Shown: piece by piece, positions 37,640 through 46,879 of the stretch
How positions within the stretch are numbered: position 1 is the first letter of the stretch
Layout: each line of letters opens with the position of its first letter
From: Neoalteromonas facilis
GTDB lineage: Bacteria > Pseudomonadota > Gammaproteobacteria > Enterobacterales > Alteromonadaceae
DNA length: 64,000 nucleotides
Direction of reading: 5' to 3'
Assembly: GCF_002807665.1 (NCBI RefSeq)
Contig: NZ_PEAY01000001.1
Coordinates: forward strand, 310,001-374,000
Notes under the pieces: generated by a model
Told to the model about the DNA's origin: nothing
Database searches by the model: none
Seen by the model: only the letters and a program-made list of their open reading frames with translations
Program-made: the position numbers and the translations under genes

Positions 37640-39091
37640 ACGCTCTTTTTCATCTCGTAATTGTTGGATGCGTGCGCGTATACGCTGTTTCTCTAGATGG
37701 TCATCACCAGTGAAATTGTATGCGTGTTGTAATTCATCAATTGCTTGAGGGAAAGCTGCAAGTAAGTTCAAAACTTCCGCTTTCATTTGATGCATTTCTT
37801 TATATTTCTTCGCTTTCGCGTAGGCATCAGACAATAATTGATAACTCAGCATATGGTCAGGATTAATGAGCAGAAAATCGCGTAACAACTCAATGGCATA
37901 ATCTAACTGGCCACTTTCAATCGCGGCATTGGCTAGGTTCAGTGTAACAACAGCATTGCGTGGACTGTATTTTAGCTCTTCTGCTAGCATTTCAACAGCA
38001 ATGTCGGCTTTGCCCAGTGCAATTTCGATATCAGTTGCTGCATCTAAATAGAACAAATTACTCGTGTCTGTAGCAAGCAGCTCGTCGATTATGACTTTGG
38101 CTTCTTCTGGCTTGTCGCTGCGTAACAACGCTAAAGCAAGCCCATATTGCGCGGCTTGTGGTACTAGCTGGCGTTCAGTTACTGCATTCTGATAATACTC
38201 TAGTGCAATGTCCTTATCATATATGTAGCGAGCCTGAATACGCGCTTTAGCTAAATGAAAGGCAACACTTGGAGGAAGCCTCACTGCGGGTAAGCTATTG
38301 GCGCGGATCCGCGCGTCTGCAATTCGTGATTCGGGCAATGGGTGAGACAACAATCGAGCAGGGGGGCGTGACACGACTCTCATTTGCGCCGCTAACTTGC
38401 CGAAAAATGAAGCTGCAGCCGTAGGATCGTAACCTGCGCGTGCAAGCATCGTTATGCCAATGCGATCGGCCTCTTGTTCGTTTGAACGCGTATAATTTAA
38501 CTGCATTTGCGCGGCCGCAGCTTGAGAAGCGCTAATAGCAGCCATACCCGCTTGCGGATCACGTGCAGCTATACCTAATAGAATTCCACCAATCATCGAC
38601 GCTATCTGAAGTGGAGATGATCGTTGTGCTGATTGAATTCGCCTCGCTAAATGCCTTTGTGTAACGTGCGCCACTTCGTGCGCTAATACTGAGGCAACCT
38701 CACTTTCGTTGTCGGCATTGTAAATCAGGCCAGTATGTACGCCTATGTGCCCGCCATAAAAAGCAAACGCATTTATATCGGCATTATTGATCAGGAAAAA
38801 TGTAAAAGGGAACTTGGCATTATCAGCGTGGATCACCAGTCGATTACCCAAATCCTGTATATATTGGGTGAGCACTGGATCGTTTATGATTGGCGCTTGT
38901 GCACGCATTTGACGCATGACGACATCGCCTATAAGCATTTCTTTATCTATGCTTACAGCATCGGCGGCAACAACCCCAATTTCGGGCAACGCATTTTTAT
39001 CAATGCGACTGCTTTGTAATGCTGCTGCATTCGACACGAGGGTGAAGTAGCAAAAAGATAGAACGAATGCGAATGTACTTCGAATGGTCAT
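37622..39091 (-). CDS. bepA: Beta-barrel assembly-enhancing protease BepA
   Basis: Periplasmic M48 zinc metalloprotease with a C-terminal TPR domain that assists or degrades outer-membrane proteins such as LptD. 489 residues from the ATG at 39091, where a signal peptide (MTIRSTFAFVLSFCYFTLVSNAAA) begins; no strong ribosome site is seen. The zinc site is VLAHEVAHVTQRH (HExxH, His138), and the third ligand is in NEQEADRIGITML. TPR-like repeats occupy the last 200 residues. Followed by perM in divergent orientation as in E. coli. Confidence 0.9.
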   Translation of the reverse strand: MTIRSTFAFVLSFCYFTLVSNAAALQSSRIDKNALPEIGVVAADAVSIDKEMLIGDVVMRQMRAQAPIINDPVLTQYIQDLGNRLVIHADNAKFPFTFFLINNADINAFAFYGGHIGVHTGLIYNADNESEVASVLAHEVAHVTQRHLARRIQSAQRSSPLQIASMIGGILLGIAARDPQAGMAAISASQAAAAQMQLNYTRSNEQEADRIGITMLARAGYDPTAAASFFGKLAAQMRVVSRPPARLLSHPLPESRIADARIRANSLPAVRLPPSVAFHLAKARIQARYIYDKDIALEYYQNAVTERQLVPQAAQYGLALALLRSDKPEEAKVIIDELLATDTSNLFYLDAATDIEIALGKADIAVEMLAEELKYSPRNAVVTLNLANAAIESGQLDYAIELLRDFLLINPDHMLSYQLLSDAYAKAKKYKEMHQMKAEVLNLLAAFPQAIDELQHAYNFTGDDHLEKQRIRARIQQLRDEKERLERLL

Positions 39092-39269
39092 GTGCGCGAA
39101 AAAATACCCTGTTTCAATTGCTTGTCTGTTACTAAGAACACTAATGGCATTAAATAGTTGCAATCTTTCTAATATTCTATGGGATATTAGTATTATGCTG
39201 ATTGCTATTAGCCCCTCGCATACCCTATCATCCGACTACATTATTACTGATTAAGGTATTGCTCTGTCT

Positions 39270-40349
39270 ATGCTAGGCGTTATTGACCGCTGGTACAAAC
39301 GTAAATTCTCCGATCCTGATGCAATGATGCTGCTGGTTCTTATCATTATCAGCACGTTAATTTTGCTATTCTGGGGCAGTTTGTTAATGCCTGTAATTGT
39401 TGCCGTTGTCGTCGCTTATCTACTGGATTGGCTTGTGACACAAGCAGAAAAGGTGTGTATTCGGCGAACATTTGCCACGGCTTTGGTCCTAATACTGTTC
39501 TTCGCAGTTAGTGTAGTATTGTTAGTCGCATTACTCCCTGTCGTGACTAAACAAAGTGCCAACCTAATTAGAGAGATACCTGCTATCTGGCAGCAAGCAC
39601 AGAGTTGGTTAATGACATTGCCCGAGAAGTACCCAAGTTACATTCAATATGATGCTATTGAACGTATGATGGGAGGGATAAATGAACGTGCTGTAGCAAT
39701 TGGGCAAGAATTAATTTCGTTATCGTTTACCTCGTTGGGCAACTTAGCAGCTTTGTTAATTTATCTAATTCTTGTGCCGTTAATGGTGTTTTTTATGCTC
39801 AAGGACAAGCAAGTTCTTTTGCAGGGGGTGTCACGATTTTTACCCAAAGAACGCCGTCTAATAAATAAAGTTGGCTCTGAAATGAATACTCAAATAGCTA
39901 ACTATATTCGAGGAAAGGTAATCGAAATCATTATTGTGGGGGCTGTTTCGGTCATCACTTTCTTGATCCTGGATTTACGATACGCGGTTTTATTAGGCGT
40001 ACTTGTCGGCTTGTCCGTGCTCATTCCTTATATAGGCGCAGCGGTTGTAACCATTCCTGTCGCTGCTGTCGCTTTATTTCAGTTTGGTTTAACAACGCCT
40101 TTTTGGACCCTCATGATTGCCTATGCAATTATACAAGCATTAGACGGCAATCTATTAGTACCGCTGTTATTCAGTGAAGCGGTAAGCCTACATCCTTTGT
40201 ACATTATTATCGCTGTACTTTTCTTTGGCGGTTTATGGGGCTTTTGGGGCGTGTTTTTCGCAATACCGCTTGCAACACTCGTTAAAGCGGTAGTCAATGC
40301 ATGGTCCTCTACACCTATTGGTACTGAACCACAAACTACAAACGAGTAA
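39270..40349 (+). CDS. perM: AI-2E family transporter PerM
   Basis: Polytopic inner-membrane protein of the AI-2 exporter family, 359 residues with seven or eight membrane segments. The conserved central segment PKERRLINKVGSEMNTQIANYIRGK and the downstream SVLIPYIGAAVVTIPVAAVAL are characteristic. It is the neighbour of bepA, as in E. coli, which supports PerM orthology. The transport substrate of PerM is not established. Bidirectional terminator follows. Confidence 0.88.
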   Translation: MLGVIDRWYKRKFSDPDAMMLLVLIIISTLILLFWGSLLMPVIVAVVVAYLLDWLVTQAEKVCIRRTFATALVLILFFAVSVVLLVALLPVVTKQSANLIREIPAIWQQAQSWLMTLPEKYPSYIQYDAIERMMGGINERAVAIGQELISLSFTSLGNLAALLIYLILVPLMVFFMLKDKQVLLQGVSRFLPKERRLINKVGSEMNTQIANYIRGKVIEIIIVGAVSVITFLILDLRYAVLLGVLVGLSVLIPYIGAAVVTIPVAAVALFQFGLTTPFWTLMIAYAIIQALDGNLLVPLLFSEAVSLHPLYIIIAVLFFGGLWGFWGVFFAIPLATLVKAVVNAWSSTPIGTEPQTTNE

Positions 40350-40362
40350 AGTGAATAGACAC

Positions 40363-40392
40363 AAAAAAAAGCAGCGTACGCTGCTTTTTTTT
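40363..40392. terminator. Bidirectional intrinsic terminator between perM and bcp
   Basis: Perfect 14-base palindrome GCAGCGTACGCTGC (40371-40384) flanked by eight A residues and eight T residues, so it works in both directions. Confidence 0.9.
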
Positions 40393-40398
40393 GTAACG

Positions 40399-40863
40399 TT
40401 ATGCGGATAAGTAATCTAAGACAACTTGGTGATGTTCTTTCGTTTTAAATTTATTGAATACGTGCTCAACTGTGCCACTTTCATCTATTAAAAAACTTAA
40501 ACGATGAATTCCATCATAAACCTTACCCATAAATTTCTTTTCACCCCACACGCCAAATTTATTAGCAACCGCATGATCTTCATCACTGAGTAATGTGAAA
40601 TTCAGCCCTTCTTTATCAGCGAATTTAGCGAGGCGCGTTACGGAGTCAATACTAATGCCAATGACGCTAACATTCAGTTTTTTCAATGCGTCATTAACAT
40701 CACGTAGTCCTTGAGCCTGAACTGTACAGCCAGGTGTCATCGCTTTGGGGTAAAAGTACACCAACACCTTTTGACCCGAAAAGTCGTCCAGTTTCACACT
40801 ATTGCCGTTTTGATCAAGTAGCTCAAATTGAGGGGCCTTATCGCCCGCTGCCAAAGTTTTCAT
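40399..40863 (-). CDS. bcp: Thiol peroxidase Bcp (PrxQ), single-cysteine form
   Basis: Peroxiredoxin of 154 residues that reduces hydroperoxides. The peroxidatic Cys46 is in PKAMTPGCTVQAQGLRD. E. coli Bcp has a resolving Cys five residues later (CTVQACGLRD); here it is Gln51, and no other cysteine exists in the protein, so it must work as a 1-Cys enzyme with an external thiol. The rest (LLSDEDHAVANKFGVWGEKKFMG) is standard. AGGAAT precedes the ATG. Directly after gcvR, the same pair as in E. coli. Confidence 0.93.
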   Translation of the reverse strand: MKTLAAGDKAPQFELLDQNGNSVKLDDFSGQKVLVYFYPKAMTPGCTVQAQGLRDVNDALKKLNVSVIGISIDSVTRLAKFADKEGLNFTLLSDEDHAVANKFGVWGEKKFMGKVYDGIHRLSFLIDESGTVEHVFNKFKTKEHHQVVLDYLSA

Positions 40864-40864
40864 A

Positions 40865-41401
40865 TTATTCCTGTGTTTGTTTATCGATCAGTTTACCGGA
40901 TAGATTAAGTGACGAAAGCATGGTCATGATTGCTTGTTCAATGTCACTGACCGCTAATGTTTGCGGTGCACTTAGCATCATTTTACAGCGCATCATGTTG
41001 GCACCCGTTTGTTTATCGATATAGGTTTGTTGTCGCAATGCCGTCACGCTAATTTCGTATTGTGCGAACAGTGATGTAACGGCTTTTACGATACCGACAG
41101 AATCCACACCGCTAAATTCTAAACCGAGTAAATGTTCTAGGTTTTGCTTACAGTGCTCACTCGTACGCTTTAATATGGATAACAGATCATGCTCTTGGCA
41201 AAGGCGCGGCAACATAATTTCAGCTTTAGTGATAGCTGACTGGCCCCCTTCAATGATCATGGTCAATGAAAACTCTTTGCCAAAGATCGCTTGCCGGCTA
41301 TCGAGTATGTTGCAACCAACTTCTGCAACACACTCTGCTAGAGCACTTAAAATACCCGGACGGTTCTGTCCGAGTACGGTAACGATTAACTGTAATTTCA
41401 T
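40865..41401 (-). CDS. gcvR: Glycine cleavage system transcriptional repressor GcvR
   Basis: 178 residues made of two ACT domains (VTVLGQNRPGILSALAECV at the start and the SVGIVKAVTSLFAQYEISV segment in the second). GcvR binds glycine and modulates GcvA control of the glycine cleavage operon rather than binding DNA itself. It diverges from dapA across about 158 bp and is followed by bcp one base later, matching the E. coli order. Confidence 0.9.
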   Translation of the reverse strand: MKLQLIVTVLGQNRPGILSALAECVAEVGCNILDSRQAIFGKEFSLTMIIEGGQSAITKAEIMLPRLCQEHDLLSILKRTSEHCKQNLEHLLGLEFSGVDSVGIVKAVTSLFAQYEISVTALRQQTYIDKQTGANMMRCKMMLSAPQTLAVSDIEQAIMTMLSSLNLSGKLIDKQTQE

Positions 41402-41559
41402 GCAAGATTACGCACATGGGTTAAAAAGCAGGGCGATATTGTCCAGATTATGACAGGTGAGTGCAATATACCTGTAAAATTAATGATTAGAATGTATGGA
41501 TCGCTTGTTTTTAAACGCGTCCATCATTACCATGTGCGCTCGCAGAAAAAGAGGTGAAC

Positions 41560-42441
41560 ATGTTTACGGGTAGTTGGGTCGCATTAGTTACACCAATGCA
41601 CAGTGACGGTAGTGTTGACTACGCCGCACTTCAGCATTTAGTTGAGTTTCACATCGATGCCGGAACAGATGGCATTGTAGCAGTGGGTACGACGGGTGAG
41701 TCAGCGACGTTACCATTCGAAGAACATGTTCATGTAGTTAAAAAAACCGTTGAATTTGCTGGAAGTAAAATACCTGTAATAGCAGGCGCTGGCGCAAACT
41801 CAACGGAAGAAGCCGTATTTTTGTCAACTCAGCTCGCCAAAACCGGTGTAAAAGGTTTTTTAACTGTCGTACCTTATTACAATAAGCCGCAACAACGCGG
41901 CATGGTGGCGCATTTCACAAAGATTGCGCAAGCGACGGATCTGCCTAACTTACTGTATAATGTGCCCGGCAGAACCAGTGCGGATATGCTTCCAGAAACC
42001 GTTGCGGAGCTAGCTCAGTTACCGACTATTGTAGGCTTAAAAGATGCTACGGGTAATATTCAGCGCTTGCTAGATACTCAACCGTTAGTGCCTAATGACT
42101 TTGTTATGTTAAGTGGTGATGATGATTCCAGCTTAGCTTTTTTAAAAGCCGGAGGGCATGGGGTAATATCAGTAACCGCCAATATTGTGCCTGCGGAAAT
42201 GGCAAAACTTTGCAAGTTAGTTGCTGAAGGCGCGGTTGATGAGGCTGAAGCATTAAATACGCACATAGCTAAATTGCACACCGATTTATTTATTGAGCCA
42301 AATCCCGTTATGCCAAAGTGGGCTTTGTATAAAATGAACAAGATCCCAAGTCCTGTTTTGCGTTTACCGATGGTTGAGCCGGAACTTGTGAGCCAAAAAC
42401 AAATCGAAGCAACTCTACGCCAGTTAAAGTTAATAAATTAA
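41560..42441 (+). CDS. dapA: 4-hydroxy-tetrahydrodipicolinate synthase
   Basis: First committed step of lysine and diaminopimelate synthesis: condenses pyruvate with aspartate semialdehyde. 293 residues from the ATG at 41560 with an excellent GAGGTGA; homology begins MFTGSWVALVTPM. The TIM-barrel motifs are VAVGTTGESATL (catalytic Thr pair), YYNKPQQRGMVAHF with the Tyr, LYNVPGRTS, and GLKDATGN with the Schiff-base lysine. Leads the dapA-bamC-purC cluster. No lysine riboswitch was seen upstream. Confidence 0.95.
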   Translation: MFTGSWVALVTPMHSDGSVDYAALQHLVEFHIDAGTDGIVAVGTTGESATLPFEEHVHVVKKTVEFAGSKIPVIAGAGANSTEEAVFLSTQLAKTGVKGFLTVVPYYNKPQQRGMVAHFTKIAQATDLPNLLYNVPGRTSADMLPETVAELAQLPTIVGLKDATGNIQRLLDTQPLVPNDFVMLSGDDDSSLAFLKAGGHGVISVTANIVPAEMAKLCKLVAEGAVDEAEALNTHIAKLHTDLFIEPNPVMPKWALYKMNKIPSPVLRLPMVEPELVSQKQIEATLRQLKLIN

Positions 42442-42448
42442 GGTTTTC

Positions 42449-43564
42449 ATGAAGAATTTAAGTTACGTCGTTAATGTAGGCGCGTCTATTGCGCTAGCGG
42501 TAGTATTAACGGGTTGTGCCAGCAAAGAAGAACGTGAGCTTGCATCTGGGAGCTATCGCTATACGCAAATGACACCAGGTCAAACCATTTCAATTCCTGA
42601 AGGTGTCGATGCGCCGGAATTTTCTAAGCGATATGAACTACCAGCGTTAGGTGAAAATGCCCCTCGGGATCTGGTTGGCGAAAAATTAAGAGTCGCTTCT
42701 CCTAGCCTTGTTATTCCAAGTGTATCGGGCTCTCATATTGCGGAAGGCCAGAGCTCAGCAACGATTTGGTTTGATAAAGTTGATGATTCTCAGCCACTCG
42801 ATCAAGCCATTTGGAATTCATTACTTTCTTTCCTTGAAGAGCAGGGGATCGCTGTTGATAGTTTCGACAAAGAACAAGAGCGCTTAGTCACAGACTGGAT
42901 GATTGTTTCTAAGGAAGAAGATGACAGTTGGTACGAGTGGACCAGCACCGAAAGTCAAATAGGGCGCCGTTTTGAGTTTAAATTAGATATGAAGCCACAC
43001 GGTAGAAGTGCAGCGCTTAATGTTGAGCTTGTTGATTATCTAGAACAGAAAGGTGATGACGTAGCGGCGAACATCGATGCAATACGCGAACGCCGAGAAG
43101 AAGTTAATATTCTAAATCAGGTGATAAGCCATTACGACTATCAAATCAGACTTGCTACATCACGCAAAATCCAACAGATCCGTCAGGGTTTTGATATGCA
43201 AATGGGATTTGATGATGACGGTAATGCTGCGTTTGTTATTGATGCCGAATACGACATTGCATGGCCTAGAATGCAACTTGTGTTACGTAAACTTGGATTT
43301 GACGTAAAAGATTTGGATAAATCAAATGGATTACTGTTTGTAACGTATTCCGGTGCGCAAGAAAAATGGTGGGAAGGATGGTTCTCTAGTAACAATGAAT
43401 TATTGTTAGATGAAGACGATTATCGCCTACAAATAAAAGCCCTTGGCCCTAAAACGTCAGTTACCCTCATGGATGATGAAAGCGAGCCGTTCACGGCAAA
43501 TAGAGTTTCTGATTTATTTCCGCGCTTCGCAGAAGTCATGTCAGAGAATAACCTAGATATCTAA
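42449..43564 (+). CDS. bamC: Outer-membrane protein assembly factor BamC
   Basis: Lipoprotein subunit of the BAM complex that inserts beta-barrel proteins. 371 residues with lipobox LTGCASKEE, the unstructured N-terminal region that runs along BamD, and two helix-grip domains (SSATIWFDKVDDSQPLDQAIWNSL and the VIDAEYDIAWPRMQLVLRKLGFDV). AAGG lies seven bases before the ATG. It follows dapA after seven bases and precedes purC, the conserved gammaproteobacterial order. Confidence 0.92.
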   Translation: MKNLSYVVNVGASIALAVVLTGCASKEERELASGSYRYTQMTPGQTISIPEGVDAPEFSKRYELPALGENAPRDLVGEKLRVASPSLVIPSVSGSHIAEGQSSATIWFDKVDDSQPLDQAIWNSLLSFLEEQGIAVDSFDKEQERLVTDWMIVSKEEDDSWYEWTSTESQIGRRFEFKLDMKPHGRSAALNVELVDYLEQKGDDVAANIDAIRERREEVNILNQVISHYDYQIRLATSRKIQQIRQGFDMQMGFDDDGNAAFVIDAEYDIAWPRMQLVLRKLGFDVKDLDKSNGLLFVTYSGAQEKWWEGWFSSNNELLLDEDDYRLQIKALGPKTSVTLMDDESEPFTANRVSDLFPRFAEVMSENNLDI

Positions 43565-43583
43565 TTTATAGAGAGATAGTTGC

Positions 43584-44294
43584 ATGCAAAAGCGCGACGA
43601 ATTATATCGCGGTAAAGCGAAAACGGTATTTACAACAGGTGAAGCTGATAAGTTGATACTTGAATTTCGTAATGACACGTCAGCATTTGATGGTGAGAAA
43701 GTTGAACAGCTCGATCGAAAGGGCGAGATCAACAACAAATTTAACCACTTCATAATGCAAAAGCTTGAAGCTGCAGGCATAGAAACACAGTTGATTGAAC
43801 GTTTAAGTGATACTGAATCGCTTGTGAAAAAATTGGATATGATCCCGGTTGAATGTGTCGTGCGTAATTATGCTGCTGGTTCAATGTGCCGTCGATTGGG
43901 CGTTGAAGAGGGGATTGAACTTTCACCACCAACATTCGAGTTCTTTTTAAAGAACGATGCGCTGCATGACCCTATGGTTAACGAGTCCCACATTATTTCA
44001 TTCAATTGGGCAACTCAGACGCAAATCGACGCGATGAAAGCGCAAACGCTAAAAGTAAATGATGTCTTGAAAGCGTTGTTCTCCGAGGGCGGAATGCTGT
44101 TAGTCGACTTTAAGTTGGAATTCGGGGTATATGAGGGGCGTATCGTTCTAGGCGACGAATTTTCGCCGGATGGTTGCCGATTATGGGATAAAGAAACACG
44201 CAAAAAGATGGATAAAGATAGATTCCGTCAGGGCCTTGGCAGCGTCGTTGAAACCTATATAGAAGTTGCTGAACGTTTAGGCGTCCCGCTGTAA
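43584..44294 (+). CDS. purC: Phosphoribosylaminoimidazole-succinocarboxamide synthase
   Basis: ATP-dependent ligation of aspartate to CAIR in purine synthesis. 236 residues, the length of the short bacterial form. Motifs: [10 protein letters not shown], the [12 protein letters not shown] with [36 protein letters not shown], and [23 protein letters not shown]. Last gene of dapA-bamC-purC, followed by a good terminator. Confidence 0.96.
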   Translation: MQKRDELYRGKAKTVFTTGEADKLILEFRNDTSAFDGEKVEQLDRKGEINNKFNHFIMQKLEAAGIETQLIERLSDTESLVKKLDMIPVECVVRNYAAGSMCRRLGVEEGIELSPPTFEFFLKNDALHDPMVNESHIISFNWATQTQIDAMKAQTLKVNDVLKALFSEGGMLLVDFKLEFGVYEGRIVLGDEFSPDGCRLWDKETRKKMDKDRFRQGLGSVVETYIEVAERLGVPL

Positions 44295-44319
44295 AGTATT
44301 TTATTACAAGTAAAAAGAA

Positions 44320-44343
44320 AACCCGACTGATGTCGGGTTTTTT
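44320..44343 (+). terminator. Intrinsic terminator after purC
   Basis: Stem AACCCGAC (44320-44327) and GTCGGGTT (44332-44339), loop TGAT, followed by six T residues, 26 bp beyond the stop codon. Confidence 0.88.
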
Positions 44344-44431
44344 ATGTCAGGTTAACGAATGACAACCTGCATATATCAGTAAAAAAGCCGAGATAAACCC
44401 AGGCTAATTTTGTTAATTCATTCTCGGGTAA

Positions 44432-44758
44432 TCAAACACTGCCTTCGGTTTCAACCACCAAAATCCTTGCTTCTCCAATAGGATGAGCGACGTGTTCAGT
44501 ACCAATGGAAGCATAGAATATGTCACCCACATTTAATACTGCCATACGTTCATGTTGTCCTTCTTTATAAAACATCTTTACGCTTCCATCCAACACCACA
44601 AAAACTTCCTCACCATCATTCACGTGCCACTTGTAGGGCTTATCTGTCCAGTGAAGGCTTGTGGAAATATTGTTCATACTGGCAATTTTTTTAGCACCCC
44701 AAGGTTTCTCTGCAACAAATTCTTTGCTTCTTATTATGTCCATTTTTGGCCTACTCAT
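44432..44758 (-). CDS. Small cupin domain protein
   Basis: 108 residues forming a single cupin barrel: KWHVNDGEEVFVVLDGSVKMF holds the histidine and glutamate of cupin motif 1, and GDIFYASIGTEHVAHPIG holds motif 2. Metal binding is likely; the function is unknown. An in-frame ATG at 44743 (MDIIRSKEF) is an alternative start. It stands alone between purC and the GFA gene. Confidence 0.8.
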   Translation of the reverse strand: MSRPKMDIIRSKEFVAEKPWGAKKIASMNNISTSLHWTDKPYKWHVNDGEEVFVVLDGSVKMFYKEGQHERMAVLNVGDIFYASIGTEHVAHPIGEARILVVETEGSV

Positions 44759-44835
44759 ATTGTTAACATTGGCAATAATTGACGACCCAACACTCTGCGT
44801 TATAACAAGGTGTCGATTAAGTTAACCATGTTACG

Positions 44836-45246
44836 TTAGGCAGAGCGGCTAGGCTCATATCCATCGTAACGCGGTAAATGGGCGTCTAAATCGTCCCAAT
44901 TTGCTCTAGATGATACAAAGTTGTGAGAGATTGGACGTTCAACGATGGGTGTATCAAAAATACCCAGTCTTACGCGCAATCGAGTTTTATCTTCAGCGTT
45001 TGAGCTATAAACCGGGGAGGCGCACTTGGAACAAAAATGTCTTATTTTTCCTGGTGTGCGCTCATAGCCGGTGAGTAACTCTTCAGGATCAGATACAGCG
45101 AAATCAGCAGTATTCACGAAACCATTCGTTGCATAAGCTGTACCGCTGTTTTTTCTACACAGTGAACAGTGACAATGGATAATGCTACTAATCGGGCCAT
45201 TTAGCTCTACGCTTATAGCACCACACAAACAGGAACCTTTATACAT
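44836..45246 (-). CDS. GFA family (glutathione-dependent formaldehyde-activating-like) zinc protein
   Basis: 136 residues. Zinc-binding cysteines are seen in SCLCGAISVEL, HCHCSLCRKNSG and FCSKCASPVYSS, the pattern of the GFA/CENP-V family. Only a few members have a proven role (formation of S-hydroxymethylglutathione), so the name does not fix an activity. AAAGGATTG precedes the ATG. Accessory gene between the purC and nrd clusters. Confidence 0.85.
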   Translation of the reverse strand: MYKGSCLCGAISVELNGPISSIIHCHCSLCRKNSGTAYATNGFVNTADFAVSDPEELLTGYERTPGKIRHFCSKCASPVYSSNAEDKTRLRVRLGIFDTPIVERPISHNFVSSRANWDDLDAHLPRYDGYEPSRSA

Positions 45247-45380
45247 GTTTCAATCCTTTGATGGCTATAACTATGTGATTGGACCTACGCTATTAAACAG
45301 TAGTCGATGATAAAAGCGGGTATGGTAATAGTATCATTGAAGTTGGTTGTCATAGAGTGGTCGCATTATTAAATTTAGGC

Positions 45381-45674
45381 CTAGTTGACAAGTAGTGTGA
45401 GGTCACTGGTTGCTTTAGTGCAACAGGGTAGAATTTCGTCATCATCAATAAATGCTAAAGGATCGGTAGTGTAGGCCACCGTCCCGCTCTTAATTTTGCA
45501 GCGGCATGCGCCACAAAAACCATCACGGCAATGGAATTGAACATCAATCTGATAGCGCTCTAATGTTTCGAGTAACGTTTCTTTCGGCGCTGGATTGAGT
45601 GTTTGCGTGTCACCATTATCGTATTTGCCATCAATAACGGTGACACAGAAAGGCATTTCGTCCTTGTCTGTCAC
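45381..45674 (-). CDS. yfaE: 2Fe-2S ferredoxin-like protein YfaE
   Basis: 97 residues with a plant-type 2Fe-2S loop: CRDGFCGACRCK supplies three cysteines and PCCTKA the fourth. E. coli YfaE repairs and maintains the diferric-tyrosyl cofactor of NrdB and is encoded next to it, exactly as here (12 bp after nrdB). GTG start with TAAGGG upstream. End of the nrdA-nrdB-yfaE operon. Confidence 0.9.
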   Translation of the reverse strand: MTDKDEMPFCVTVIDGKYDNGDTQTLNPAPKETLLETLERYQIDVQFHCRDGFCGACRCKIKSGTVAYTTDPLAFIDDDEILPCCTKATSDLTLLVN

Positions 45675-45686
45675 TCGAACCCTTAC

Positions 45687-46817
45687 TTATAGTTCAAAAT
45701 CTTCAAAGTCATTTACACTCACTTCTGAGTCTATTTGACCCACCAAGTAAGAGCTGATTTCAGACTCTTGTGGTGCAACTTGAACATTGTCTGAACTCAA
45801 ATAGTTGTTCATCCAAGGCAATGGATTATCTTTAACGTCAAATGGTGGCTCCATACCAATAGCCGACATTCTATGGTTTGCGATGTACTCAACATATTGG
45901 CATAAAATATCTTTGTTTAGACCGATCATAGAGCCGTTTTGGAACAAATAATCTGCCCACTCTTTTTCCTGCTCAACTGCTTTTAAGAAAATGGCACGGG
46001 CTTCGTCTTTTAATTCCTCAGCAATTTCAGCCATTTCTGGATCGTCTTTACCACGCGCCCACAAATTAAGAATATGCTGTGTCGATGTTAGGTGAACATT
46101 CTCGTCACGCGCGATAAGGCGAATGATTTTAGAGTTTCCTTCCATCAACTTGCGTTCTGCAAATGCAAATGTACAAGCAAAAGAGACGTAAAAACGAATG
46201 GCTTCCAATGCATTGACTGAGTTTATACATAAGAACAGCTTCTTCTTTAACTCTCGGATAGTCACATTATGGACTTCTCCGTTTATCGTGTGTTTTCCTT
46301 CGCCTAGGGTTTGCCACAACTGAGTATAAAAAATCAGGTCGTCATAGTAGCGACTAATATCACTGGCTCTTTTCTTGATCTCTGAATTCACAACGATATC
46401 GTCGAAAACGTTACTTGGATCAGTAAACAGGTTTCTCAATATATGTGTGTACGAGCGAGAGTGAATCGTTTCAAAGAACGACCAGGTCTCAATCCAAGTT
46501 TCCAACTCTGGAATCGATACAATAGGGAGTAACGCTATATTGGGGCTTCGACCTTGAACAGAGTCAAGCAGGGTCTGATACTTCAAATTTGAAATGAAAA
46601 TATGCTGCTCGGCCTCGCTTAGCTTCTGAAAGTCTACGCGGTCCTTACTTACATCTACTTCTTCTGGACGCCAGAAAAAGCTGATTTGCTTTTCAATGAG
46701 TTTTTCAAATATCTCGTGTTTTTGTTGATCATAACGCGCAACATTTACAGGATTCCCCATGAACATGGGTTCACTTAATGTATCAGTAACTGTTTGGTTA
46801 AACGTTGTATATTTCAT
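45687..46817 (-). CDS. nrdB: Class Ia ribonucleoside-diphosphate reductase, beta subunit
   Basis: Carries the diferric-tyrosyl radical that starts ribonucleotide reduction. 376 residues, the E. coli length. The radical tyrosine (Tyr123, E. coli Tyr122) is in [14 protein letters not shown]; iron ligands are in [23 protein letters not shown] and [11 protein letters not shown]. The C-terminal peptide that binds NrdA ends [17 protein letters not shown]. It follows nrdA by 62 bp and is followed by yfaE. Confidence 0.97.
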   Translation of the reverse strand: MKYTTFNQTVTDTLSEPMFMGNPVNVARYDQQKHEIFEKLIEKQISFFWRPEEVDVSKDRVDFQKLSEAEQHIFISNLKYQTLLDSVQGRSPNIALLPIVSIPELETWIETWSFFETIHSRSYTHILRNLFTDPSNVFDDIVVNSEIKKRASDISRYYDDLIFYTQLWQTLGEGKHTINGEVHNVTIRELKKKLFLCINSVNALEAIRFYVSFACTFAFAERKLMEGNSKIIRLIARDENVHLTSTQHILNLWARGKDDPEMAEIAEELKDEARAIFLKAVEQEKEWADYLFQNGSMIGLNKDILCQYVEYIANHRMSAIGMEPPFDVKDNPLPWMNNYLSSDNVQVAPQESEISSYLVGQIDSEVSVNDFEDFEL

Positions 46818-46879
46818 GGAAACCTATTCTTTTATCGATTCTACGTACGAGCGTTTTAGTATCTTGCTAGGGGCCTGCG

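Noticed and set aside
41402-41559. Lysine riboswitch ahead of dapA
   Set aside because: The region is too short and shows no lysine-riboswitch-like helices; only a strong ribosome site is evident.
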